Shown here piece by piece: positions 1 through 10,400 of a stretch of 42,438 nucleotides of DNA. The notes under the pieces were generated by a model that ran no database searches, had not been told where the DNA came from, and was given only the letters and a program-made list of their open reading frames with translations. The stretch comes from Smittium culicis (Eukaryota; Kickxellomycota; Harpellomycetes; Harpellales; Legeriomycetaceae). The translations under genes were made by a program, and so were the position numbers. The stretch's first letter is position 1, and every line of letters starts with the position of its first letter. The stretch covers positions 1 to 42,438 of the forward strand of contig LSSN01000111.1 of NCBI GenBank assembly GCA_001970855.1. Direction: 5' to 3'.

Positions 1-1693
1 TTCCGATTCGGTTCCGAGATATTAAAGAACAAAAAATTGTTATTTTGCAACAATCCAATATTTGCAAATAAATTAAATGGTTTCAGGAAACACAATAACC
101 TTCCTTTAAGTAAATCCTTTTACCTTACACTTTATTTCGCACGTATAGATATATTTCTTCTAAAAAATTTATTGATTTTTTATCTAAACTTAGACTTTAA
201 GGCTACAACGCCAGGATTTATATCATACAGACGAGCTTATTCAATTGATAAGCAAGCAGATTTCACCAAAGCCTCATATGAATCGAAATTAAGGCTAGAA
301 CAAATTAAACATATGTCAGAGTTAAAGCTAAGATGTAAATTTCCACCTTTTTATATTGATCAACTAGTGATTTTTATTAAAAATACCTAAAACCATTTCG
401 ATATTTATTAAACAGGCACCGAGTTCGATTATTTGGGCAATCTAACATTAAGAAAAGGTGAATTTTCAAAAGTTGAGCTTTGTGCAGTGCACGGGATTCA
501 AGCGCGCGATTTAAGAAAGGTAACAAATTAAATATTTTGTGATTTCTACAAACATTTATTTTAAGCCATTTTCTTACAACTAAATAATGTATGCTGTATA
601 GATCGATAGCAATTACACGAATCAACTACCTTCGATTTTGGTCAGAGAGCATGCGATTCTGATAAACTTGCTGCACATAAGAGCGATAATCGAGTTCGAT
701 AAAGTCATACTGTTTGACTCTTTATCGTCAACAGAAAATTTCAACCATAATATTTTTTTATTCGAGCTTCAGGATTTGCTTAAAAGCAGTTCAGAAAAAA
801 GTGACACACTACCGTTTGAATTAAGGTACGATTTAAAAATATATTTTATCTTTATTTTTAAAATGAGGTATAATACCTATCAATGATAATCCAATAACAT
901 GATATTACTAAAATAATGCAACTATTATATATCATAATAATAACAATTAGGGCGTTAGAAGCCATTTTAATTCTGGTTGTGAGTTCGTTACAAAGCGACG
1001 AAAAAATTCTAGTAAAATTGATACAGAATTTACTCGTGTACTTGGAAGAGAGCATTGATAGGAATAAGTTGAAAGAGCTACTGCAGTATTCGAAGCGGCT
1101 CTACAATTTCGAACAAAGAGTATCAAACATTAGAGATGCCATAGAAGAAGTTTTAGATCAAGGTATGAAATCATATTTACTGACTATTTTAAATGATAAT
1201 TATATCTACAAAGTTTATTAGTTTAAAATTAGTAGTAACTATTAAAAATAAAAAAATTATGTGTGGGCGGTAAATAGATGAGGATTTGGCAGGCATGTAT
1301 TTAACAAAGAAGGAGGAAGGTATTCCGCAGCTAGTGGAGAACCATCAAGATGCGGAGTTGATACTGGAGACGTACTTGAAACAAGTAGAGGAGATAGCGA
1401 ACACAGTGGAGTCGGTGTCGTCGCAGCTGAAGACGACGGAGGACGTGGTGAATATAATTCTTGATTCACAGCGGAACAGTTTGATGATACTTGAGATCAG
1501 GCTGACAGTGCTGACGGTTGGGCTTGGATGCGGGACGTTTGTGTCGAGTTTGCTCGGAATGAACTTGATCAACGGATTCGAGGACCATACGACGATGTTT
1601 TTTGTTGTTAGTGGTGTAGCAACAATGCTGAGCGTGAGTTTTGTCGGTTTTGGGTTCTTCAAAATTATGAAAATGATGAAGAAATTGCATTAG
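1..1693 (+). CDS. MRS2: Mitochondrial inner-membrane Mg2+ channel, MRS2/LPE10 family (5' partial)
   Basis: CorA/Mrs2-type magnesium channel, expected in the mitochondrial inner membrane, where it imports Mg2+ into the matrix. Exons: <1-334, 416-519, 602-825, 951-1162, 1278-1693; introns are 81, 82, 125 and 115 nt with GT-AG borders. The join at 334/416 restores the family's start of the soluble domain (RCTEFDYLGNL), followed by VELCAVHGIQARDLRK, LPSILVREHAILINLLHIRA, LPFELRALEAIL and DEDLAGMYLT, all typical of Mrs2. The last exon holds TM1, the diagnostic GMN signature (SLLGMNLINGFEDH) with an acidic loop, and TM2, then a short basic tail (KIMKMMKKLH). The frame is open from base 1 to 334 with no convincing ATG, so the start and presequence lie upstream or behind an unseen intron. 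MRS2 versus its paralogue LPE10/MFM1 cannot be decided. A poly(A)-like AATAAA lies at 1716-1721. Stop TAG. Confidence 0.93.
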
Positions 1694-1908
1694 AATTTTT
1701 GATTTTTGATTTTGGAATAAATATAAAGTAAAAATTAGTTTTATTTGGATGTATAATAGTATTATGGACAAGTTAGATTCTAAAAGTAAAAGAAGCATTG
1801 TAAAGAGATTAAATGAAAGGATGGTGGTAAAGGAAGGTGAGGTTTTATGAAAAAAAAAGAAAATAAGGGAATTATGAATGGAAAAAAAGAAAAAGTGGAG
1901 GAGGGGGA
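1694..1908. other. Convergent intergenic spacer, MRS2 / QRI7
   Basis: 215 bp between two facing stop codons. It holds AATAAA at 1716-1721, 22 nt past the MRS2 stop, a plausible polyadenylation signal for the + gene. The part next to QRI7 is purine-rich on the + strand, so U/C-rich in the QRI7 transcript. No gene is seen. Confidence 0.6.
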
Positions 1909-3279
1909 TTAGACATGGTTGCCTAGATCTTGTAGTGGCCATCGTTGTTTAAAGGTGATGGAGTATGGGTCAATGAGACCAAGCTTGAATCTTTCGATTC
2001 CAGCCCAAGCGATCATGACGCCATTGTCAGTGCACAAGTGTTTAGGCGGGGAGAAGTAGAGCAAGTTGTTCGAATGGGCGAAGGCGGTGAGGCGCGAGTT
2101 GATGTATTTGTTGCTGGCAACACCGCCACTAACGACGATTGATTTAGGAGATACGCCTAGCTCTGATTTGGTGAACAGCAAGGATTTGGTGAGTTTGGAG
2201 ACGAGGTGGTTAGTTGCAGTGGTTTGGAAACACGCGGCAATATCGGCTTTGTCAGCAAAAGAGTTGTCTTTTGAGGCAGCGATGAGCCTGAACGTTGCAG
2301 ATTTGAGGCCCGAGAAGCTGTAGTTGAGACTGGAGCTCGTGTCGGCCTTAGACATCGGGAGCGGCAGTTTGTGATTTGAAGGGTTGCCGAAAGTGGCGAG
2401 CCGTTCTAGCGCTTCGCCGGCACTGTTGTTTGATTCATCTTGATGGTTTGCAGCCATAGACTCGAGGTCGGGTTTGAGTGAAGGAATATCGAGCTGCCTG
2501 GAGACCTTGTCGAAGACTTCGCCGATACTGTCGTCTAAGGTCGTTCCTAGGCATGTGTAGCTGTTTACGCTGTTAGCTACTAGGAGCATAGTATGGCCGC
2601 CGCTGATGAGAAATGCGAGGAAGGGGAATTCTATATTTTTAGTTGAATCGATTCGTGCCATTAGAGCATGAGCTTCCTGGAGATAATAAGGAGATAAAAT
2701 TATATAAAATTTTTAAACATATTTTTCTTTTTAAAAATAAGTAAGTGTCTGAAAAGTATAAAAGGGAGAAAGATTTAAATCATTGAATATTAACATTTAG
2801 ATAAGGGCAGGTAAGTAGAAGTTGGGAATGAATGGGGTTACCATGTGGTGGACGCCGATAAGGGGCTTTTTGTGAACAGCGGCAAGAGATTTTGCGGCGT
2901 TTAGACAAACGCCTAAGCTTCCAGGCATTCCGGGGCCTCTTGTGACGGCGATAGCGGCGAGTTGGTCTATGGAGATATTGGCGTCGTCGAGGGTTTGGGA
3001 AATGACATAAGGCATGTTGATTGTGTGGTGTTCAGCGGCAAGGGAGGGAACTATACCGCCGTACTGAGCATGGACACTGTTCTGGTTTTTTATGACATGG
3101 CTGAGTATACGGCCAGTTGAGGTGACGACAGCGGCAGCGGTGTCGTCGCAGCTAGATTCAATGCCAAGAACAGCAAATTCGCCGGGGCTTAAGGAGAAGG
3201 AGCGTTTTTTAATTAAGGGCGTGGATAAAAATAATTTTTTTAAAGTGGGGTGTAGATTTAGAGAAAGGTTGCGTATCAT
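1909..3279 (-). CDS. QRI7: Mitochondrial tRNA N6-threonylcarbamoyltransferase, Qri7/OSGEPL1/TsaD family
   Basis: Transfers threonylcarbamoyl from TC-AMP to A37 of ANN-decoding tRNAs (t6A) in mitochondria. Exons on the minus strand: 3279-2842 and 2676-1909; one 165-nt intron, joined in phase 0 to give GVHHM|EAHALMAR. The product is 401 aa, close to yeast Qri7. Residues 1-33 are basic and hydroxylated without acids, as in a mitochondrial presequence. Then come GIESSCDDTAAAVV (39-52), HAQYGGIVPSLAAEHH (70-85), TRGPGMPGSLGVCLNAAKSL, the metal-binding His pair H145/H149 in HHMEAH, SGGHT (about 170), NYSFSGLKSA, VVSGGVASN and the metal aspartate D363 in CTDNGVMIAWAG. All expected catalytic elements are present, so the enzyme should be active. 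The N-terminal presequence and single-domain form favour Qri7 over cytosolic Kae1. Confidence 0.95.
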
Positions 3280-4742
3280 TATGTTAGAGTTTTTTTTTTA
3301 AAGGGATATGAATCTTTACTTGAGAATTTTATGGTTATACAGAATAGCTCATAGTAAAGATAAGGCGTAAATATAATCACTTATTTTAAACTTTTTTACT
3401 GTTAAAGCATTTTTTGATCTGTGGAAATAGCGTTTGGTTGGCAAATTTGAGTTTGAAATTTACTAGGAAATATTTCATTATTGAGGACTATTGGCTATAA
3501 TCAATTTTTAGAGTAAAATTTGGCAAATAAATGAAAAGTCTAATAAAAAGGTAGCCAATGGGAAGGGGTAAGCAGAGGTTAAAGGATTTAGACAGAAAAG
3601 CTGAAATCGATTTTAGAAAAAAAAAAAATAGCGTTGGTAAAAAGTGTGTTTTTATTTGGTAATTAATTAGAGCAGTTTAATCCTATGAAGGCCTTTACTC
3701 GCTATAATTACAATTTACAACTGTGCAAATTGCAGCGACTATAGAACTTATTAATAAAATTACCTGGTCGCTATAAGATCTTCATATTCATTTCGAATGG
3801 GCGCAGATATTCCTTAATACGGATATGGGATTTGCTGGCGGTAGTTCTAGGTAAGATGTGCTCTCGTTTGAGAGGTATACAGTTGTGTTCTTTTTCTTGC
3901 TGTGCACTCAGCTTGGGTGGATTGTGAACCAATTTATATACTCTTAGTCGTGTAAAATGCAGAGATTTATTTAATACTCTTCGCAATAAGCTCTTTGCTG
4001 TGTATTATTAAACCGAAATTCGCTTGAGTTACAGGTTCAGCTGTGTGATGGACTGACTAAAACAGCGAGAAATTGGCCTTGTATTTCTCCTGGATATTGC
4101 CCGGAATACTCTAATCTTTGTCTGCCAGTAATTAGCCCGTCGTCCCAATTCCTTATTCTCAATTTGCTATTTAAATTAGACTCAATTCCAACATCTGACT
4201 ATTAATTATTTTCTCTCTCTGATAATTGGCCACCATGATTTTGATCTATGCCACTATTGCAGGCAATTGGGAGCTTAATTAGAGTTGAGACAGGCAGCAA
4301 ATCAGGTGACTGCATAATATCTACTATTTACAGGCCCCGCGAATCAGCCAATAAGTGTGCAATTAAGATTAACTGTCTAAGCGCATAATAAACCATCTTG
4401 GCTAAGTAACCTTAAATTATAGATATCCATTTATAACAACTATAATTGCTCATCTAATCCAAGCGCTTTGTATAAAAGCCTCCCAAAACTCCTAATCTAT
4501 TCAACTCCGAGCCCTTAGTCCCTTTTATATTATTCTTTATCTACTCTAAACTTAACTGCTACATTTTATTTTATCCCCCCTTAATATACAAGTTATTCCC
4601 TCACAACGCTCTCCCCCCTACCTAATATTACCTTTAATATTTCATCCTTTAAGGACTTAATTTATCCACAAATCTTTTTACTCTCTGTTGCCTACTCTCC
4701 CTTTATTAGTACAACCCCTTAACTTACCAAAAAGTTTTCAAA
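3280..4742. other. Intergenic region between divergent QRI7 and the acyl-CoA synthetase-like gene
   Basis: About 1.46 kb serving as the shared 5' region of two divergent genes. No coding sequence is supported; one 71-codon open stretch on the minus strand (3986-3771) lacks an ATG and matches no family I know. From about 4080 the + strand becomes strongly pyrimidine-rich, and the last 250 bp before 4743 look like a C/T-rich leader. A short AUG ORF of 15 codons at 4235-4282 has the strong context GCCACCATGA. At 3490-3540 a stretch resembles the inner part of the degenerate MITE at 41.4 kb (see findings). Confidence 0.55.
4471..4478 (+). promoter_or_regulatory. TATA-like element
   Basis: TATAAAAG, 265 bp upstream of the ATG at 4743, followed by a pyrimidine-rich stretch without G that looks like a fungal leader. 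It is a candidate core promoter for the acyl-CoA synthetase-like gene; the transcription start would fall near 4500-4540. In such AT-rich DNA chance occurrence is possible. Confidence 0.35.
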
Positions 4743-6794
4743 ATGCCCGACTTTTTCCTAATATTCTTTACCCTATTTGTCGTTGTTCTTTCCATTATTT
4801 ATCTCGGCTTTTTCATGTCCAGAAATAAAAAGCCTGATACTCACCCCCTTATCACCAGAGAACAATCAAACGTCTCTAAAGTTCGCAGAAACTCTACCGA
4901 ATCTCTCATTTATCGAAACAGAATCGTAAATTTAAACGACACTTTGGCCTCCTCTTTTGACCAAAATGTAACCTCCTTGTCTGACCTTGTTTCCCGCTCT
5001 TTTGATCTAAACTCTCTAAACTTCAAACTATCTGAAACTGATAAAAAATTATCCGACCCCAAAACTTCTTCCGATATTCTTGCAGACTCTAAAAATCTCT
5101 ACTCCTCCCTCCTTAACATCAAAAACATCTCTAAATTCTCCTCCCAAATTACTATCGCTATTTTACTCGAACCTTCATATGAGTGGTTTATCTCTTACAT
5201 TACATCCATTCATTACGGCTTTATCTTCATCCCCCTCCAGCACTCTGAAACCGAAACTGAAATTTTTCTTACCCTAGACCACTCCAAAGTCAATACCATC
5301 ATCACCAACCACTCTTGGGCAAAAAAACTCTCCAAGTACTCCTCCCCCCTAAACATCATCGTCGCCGGCGAGTCTGATACCCCTCTGGCAATACATAAAT
5401 CTCACTTCACCACCACTTTTAATGACCTCGTCTCCCCTAAAAATTCCACCAACCTCGACCACGTATCTCCCCCAAAGATTTCTCCAAACCAAATTGCTTA
5501 CGTCTTATACGAACGCGATATAAACAACAATCTTGTCGGAAACGTTATCTCCCACTCCAATTCCCTTTCTATTGTCTCCTCTTACCACTCTATTCTCCCA
5601 AAAAATACCAAAATTACCTCAAAAGACACCTTCTTCCTCGCCGAAAGTCTTGCTGACCCCTCAGCTATCAACCTTTTAAATTTAGCTATACTCTTTGGAT
5701 CTTCTATATCCGTCTCCCAAAGCGACGACTCTGAAATCACTATCAACCAAATGTACCTATACACTCCCTCAATAATATACTTGCCCCCGCTTCTATTAAG
5801 AGATCTCGCCTCTTTAATGCGCTCAAATATCTACAGAATGCCCACCGTCGAAGTAAAACTCTTTGAAATGGGTTACTCTTTTGTTTCCCACTGTATCAAT
5901 AACCGCGGCTTCATCCCCGGCTTTTCTTTCTGGGACTTTGCTTACTTCCTCCATTACAGAAGAACTATTGGCAACAACACAAAGCTCATCTACACTACCG
6001 GTAATGATCAACCATCTACCATTTCATTCCTAAGAACTCTCTTTGGCTGCCAAATTTTTAGTACCGGCGGCCCCTCCTCGGTTGCTGGTGCTTTATGCTG
6101 TAACATTTACGGTGATTACCAACAAGAAAAATACCCTGGAATAGGCCCCCCACTCCCTTGCTGCGAAATAAAGCTCGTTGAACACGACGATAGCTCCCTC
6201 AAACTTTCTCCAATTGACACACCCAACCCTCGTGGCCTCATTTATGTTAGAGGTAACAGCGTCTCAAAATTTTTCTGGAACCCATCTACTCCTGACTCTC
6301 CAACTATCCCATCGCCAAACCTCTCTAATGATGGTTGGCTAAACTTGAACTCTTATGGCCAATTTCTCCCTAACCGCACCCTACAACTACTAAGCCGCTC
6401 TTTTATCAATAACGTCCCAACATCTACCATTCAACAGCTATGCCTCAAATCAAAATACGTCGCTGACGCTCACGTATACTTAAATCCATCATCATCGAAG
6501 AATCTCTCCATAGTCGTTCACCCCCGCTCACAAGCCTTGTACGACTCCTGCAAATCTTCAAAGATGCCGTACATGCTCAAATCCGTAGCTAAAAACAAAT
6601 TCGCCATCTCCCTAGTTCACGATGACTTATGGAGAATTTTCGTTAAAAACAAAATCAACTTCTTCCTCCTCGACTCTGAAAAGTCTCCTCCTAACAACAC
6701 TGAATCCAACAAATCCTCTTTTGAACTAGTCTTAACCCCTGAAAGATTCAAACGATCGAATGAATGGATAAACTCCAGTGGCCTCTCAAAATGA
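4743..6794 (+). CDS. Long-chain acyl-CoA synthetase-like protein, probable pseudoenzyme
   Basis: A 683-aa intronless gene, about the length of fungal Faa1/Faa4. Residues 4-25 form one hydrophobic anchor followed by RNKK, so the protein likely sits on a membrane with a cytosolic ANL domain. Similarity is clear in TIAILLEPSYEWF (137-149), FLRTLFGCQIF (429-439), GIGPPLPCCEIKLVE (466-480), NPRGLIYVRGNSVSKFFWNP (495-514) and DGWLNLNSYGQF (530-541). But the ATP-binding loop (family YTSGSTGxPKGV) reads YERDINNNLVGN (256-267), the QGYGLTE motif reads STGGPSS (440-446), TGD in GWxxTGD is lost (LNS, 534-536), and the DRKK segment reads SRSF (551-554). With these residues gone adenylation is unlikely; a regulatory or lipid-binding role is inference. 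The long intact frame argues against a pseudogene. Coding strand is very C/T-rich (TCC, CTC, ACC, CCC). Stop TGA, then an 11-C run. Confidence 0.88.
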   Translation: MPDFFLIFFTLFVVVLSIIYLGFFMSRNKKPDTHPLITREQSNVSKVRRNSTESLIYRNRIVNLNDTLASSFDQNVTSLSDLVSRSFDLNSLNFKLSETDKKLSDPKTSSDILADSKNLYSSLLNIKNISKFSSQITIAILLEPSYEWFISYITSIHYGFIFIPLQHSETETEIFLTLDHSKVNTIITNHSWAKKLSKYSSPLNIIVAGESDTPLAIHKSHFTTTFNDLVSPKNSTNLDHVSPPKISPNQIAYVLYERDINNNLVGNVISHSNSLSIVSSYHSILPKNTKITSKDTFFLAESLADPSAINLLNLAILFGSSISVSQSDDSEITINQMYLYTPSIIYLPPLLLRDLASLMRSNIYRMPTVEVKLFEMGYSFVSHCINNRGFIPGFSFWDFAYFLHYRRTIGNNTKLIYTTGNDQPSTISFLRTLFGCQIFSTGGPSSVAGALCCNIYGDYQQEKYPGIGPPLPCCEIKLVEHDDSSLKLSPIDTPNPRGLIYVRGNSVSKFFWNPSTPDSPTIPSPNLSNDGWLNLNSYGQFLPNRTLQLLSRSFINNVPTSTIQQLCLKSKYVADAHVYLNPSSSKNLSIVVHPRSQALYDSCKSSKMPYMLKSVAKNKFAISLVHDDLWRIFVKNKINFFLLDSEKSPPNNTESNKSSFELVLTPERFKRSNEWINSSGLSK

Positions 6795-7465
6795 TTCCCC
6801 TCCCCCCCCCCCTACATTTTTCAAATTATTCGCTATCTAATATCACTTAATTCTAATATATTTCTTTATAATTAATACCTTATTTACACCATCTTGATAT
6901 TACAAACGTTTATATAAAACCATAATTACTATTCTAAATTATATAAAATATCAATTATAATACAATTTTCATCTTTTTTCACCATCTACTTAATCTCTTT
7001 TATTATACCAAAAATAAAATAAAATAGAATAAAATAAAAAATAATTAATTTTATAAAGATGTATAATCTATGTTGGTGCAATAGTTGGATCGAAGCCAAC
7101 TATTTAAATTTTATTTTTATTAAAGAAAAAAAAAAAACTTTTAATATGACTAGCTGAAGATTAGCAATAGTGAAAAGATATATAATTATTTAATTAAACA
7201 AATCAAGTTAAGCCCACTTGCAAATTTTTATATATGGGAGACTATTTCGAGGAACGGAACTTTTCCTATTAAAAATTTCCTACTTTGCAACATTACTTTT
7301 TATTTTTACATATTTATATAAACAATCATCGAATGAATTATCTGATACAAACAATGCATTTACCTAATACAATTGAGCAAATAGAATTTCCAAGAAAAAA
7401 AAAGTTCTGTCCTCCTCTAAGAATATCCCTTATATGTTCCAAACTAAAAATATGTTACTGATTTC
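6795..7465. other. Convergent intergenic region with poly-C tract and hairpin
   Basis: 671 bp between facing stop codons. Contents: an 11-base C run at 6802-6812 directly after the stop at 6794; AATAAAAT-type A-rich stretches near 7012-7042 that could serve polyadenylation; and a perfect 9-bp stem hairpin at 7080-7104. I find no tRNA, snRNA or coding signature. Confidence 0.5.
7080..7104. repeat. Perfect inverted repeat (9-bp stem, 7-nt loop)
   Basis: AATAGTTGG at 7080-7088, loop ATCGAAG, CCAACTATT at 7096-7104. The stem has four G-C pairs in AT-rich surroundings and lies between two convergent 3' ends, 286 bp past one stop and 362 bp past the other. It could be a 3'-end RNA structure or a chance or MITE-derived palindrome. 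Confidence 0.5.
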
Positions 7466-10400
7466 TTATAATTTTTGGAAAAATGCAAGTAATGGCGCCA
7501 CTCCTTGGCCAGATTTCTCTTTCTTGATCTGGTTTGATTCAGATATGCCATCTTTCGCCATTCCCGAACTGCCCGTCCCATTGTCACCAGCTGGTCTCTG
7601 TCTGCCATTATGCTTTTTACTCGTCTCGTCACTAACCTGATTCTCACCACTGCTAATTTCGTCCAGATCTATCACCGATACTGTAGGCTTGCTTTGCGGC
7701 TTTTTTGCAGCCTTCTTACCGCTCAAAAAGCTGTCCTTCACATACCACCTGAATACTTTTGACTTATTCCTCTTTTCTTTAGTAGCATTGTCCTGAATTA
7801 TTGCCTGAATCTGTACTTTTGATGCATTTGGGTACACCTGCTTCACCTTTTCTACCAGCACCCTCAATCCTAGTGGACTAGTATGAACAATCTATAATTC
7901 GTTTTTAGATAAAAAAAAAATTTATAATCTACTTTATTTAAATTAATGATATGGTGTTTTTAACTATAACATTCAAGATGATTGACCACTTGAAAATTTT
8001 ACTTTGAGATTCTAATATTATAGTATATAAATGTAAATTTTTACCTTTGCTATTCTTGACTTATCTCGCCTACTAAATATGGGTCTTTTTGGTACACTTT
8101 CCACCGCCTTGTTTTTATTGGGCATTTTATTTGCAATACTTGGTTTTTTTACAAGTTCAGTCGTCTGAGTGCTGACAGATTCGACGATTTTTTTAGACAA
8201 GCTAGAATCACAAACAGGGATTGGTTTTGGCTTTATTCTTGGGAAATAGACAACTGGAAACTTGGACAAAATCTGTTGTTGCGAACTAATAATGTTTGTG
8301 TTAATATTATTGCTAGTAACATTACCTGGATCCAAATTTAAATTGGTAGAAAGTGTACTTTCTGGTTTTGGGAATATAGGTCCAATTATTACAGGAATGA
8401 GTTTGGTTATAGGTTTTCTTTGGTTTTTTGTCGTCATAGAATCATTTTTACTTGCTTTAGATATAGAATCGCTAGATTTATTATAATTAGTTAGTTTTCT
8501 CTTTGGTTTTATATATGTTTTCTCAGATTCATTTAAGAATAAATTGTTTTTAGGAATTTCAATCTCTTCATTCATATCAATAGTCATAGTCTCAATATCA
8601 GACAAACCATCAGAATTGCTCAAGTTATCTACGCCCGAATCTGAATGAATTTCAGGCTTGATATGTTTTGGATTATTCGCATCAAAATCACTATCTTCAG
8701 AGTCACTAGACTCAGACTCACTTGAGTTCTGCTCATTCTCTTTGCTTACGTTTACAATCCATTCGTTTTCGATCTCAGCATCTTCATCAAAATCTTCATC
8801 TTCTTCTTCTTCCTCGTCGTCTTCACTCTTTAACTCCTCACCTTCTTCATCTAATAAATCCCACTCTTCTTCGCTGTCAATATCGTAATCAATGACACCA
8901 GTGTTTGGTTCCTTTTTGAATGGTCTTCTTCCGCTAACAAAAGTGACCTTTTTAGAAAGCGTACCATAGAAACAAGGTCTCCGTGACTCTGAAAAGTATA
9001 TGAGCTTAAAATGAAGCTTTTTATCGCAACCATTACCCAGTATATCTTGAGGTTCATCCTCAATAATATTAACCTCAAACTCATTACCGTCTAATTTAGG
9101 TTTAAATAAAATACCTGGAGAATCATCAGCTATTAAATTAACGATGTTTTCAGTTTTTTTTTTGCTGTTATTGCAATGTTTATATGTTTTTAGCAATTCA
9201 GGGATGGTAATTAAATCTGATGAGCCATTTTGTTTAATATGCTCATCAATTTTATTTGAAAAATAGTCGATTTTTTCAATATCGTAAGGAGCATTTAAGT
9301 TTGCTACAGTAGTGTTTGGCTTTATATAAAAAGGGCGTATTCTATCCTTAAAAGCATCCTTCGATAATTGTGCCTTAAGTTTATTTGAATCTTGGCTATC
9401 CTTTTCCAGTTTTGTAGAAGTGTCAGAAGGTATTTTTGGCTTAGCAAAGAATCCAAAAAGTTTAGTTTGAACCTAAAATTTTAATGATGGTAAAAAAAAT
9501 ATGGTTAATTTCTCTAATAATTTAATAAATAGCAAGTGATTAAATATGTATTACCTTCCCGTTAAGAAACTGGCTATTTTCAGAATTATCAAGAGGTTGA
9601 TCTGTATTTAGAATTTGATCATTATTCAAAATTTTAACACTAGTGTTTCCCCCCAATTCAGTATGTTCATTAGAATCACCTAAATTGATAGTACAATCAA
9701 CATCTATTGATTTTGAAATCTCGGATTTAGAAGGTTCGATTTCCAAAAGGCTGTTTATTTCTTGTTTAGCCTAAAAATATTTCAATTTTTTTAATGAAAA
9801 AAAAAATAGGATTAATATTATTAAAAACCAATATTTTCAAAATACTAAAAATTAATTTAAATATAATTTTATAATATAATTTAAAAGTACATTGAGCCTA
9901 TTGTCTCTTCTGTTGATCACAGATTCGCGCAAGTCAAATGGGAGCACAGATGGATCTACTGCTTCCCATCTCCAGATATTAGGTAGCTATATTATTAAAA
10001 CGTGGGTTTTGAGATTTATAGAATTTTTGTATTAAAAAGAATTAAAAATAATGACTTACATTATATTTTGAAGTATTAATAGCGTTAAATGATTCATCTT
10101 CATTGACTTCGTAGCCATAGTTAACTCTTTCAGAAACATCAGATATTGAATTTTTTATTTTCTCTAACGGCAATAATTCTAATATTTAAAAACAAAGAGC
10201 AGGATAAGAATTGGTTTGTAGACAAAATAAATTGTTATTAGAGATACCTTCTCTTGATATTTTTTTGGTAAGAGGAATCAAATAAAAATCTGGGCATAAT
10301 ACTTTTTGAATCTCATTTGCTAAAGCATTGAGATTAAGAGATCTATTTATAGTTTATAGGTTAAATATAATAATAGGAAATTAACAGATAATTTTTTAAT

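Noticed and set aside
3771..3986. A 71-codon minus-strand frame in the QRI7 upstream region
   Set aside because: No ATG at its start, no splice continuation found and no family resemblance. It remains possible but unsupported.
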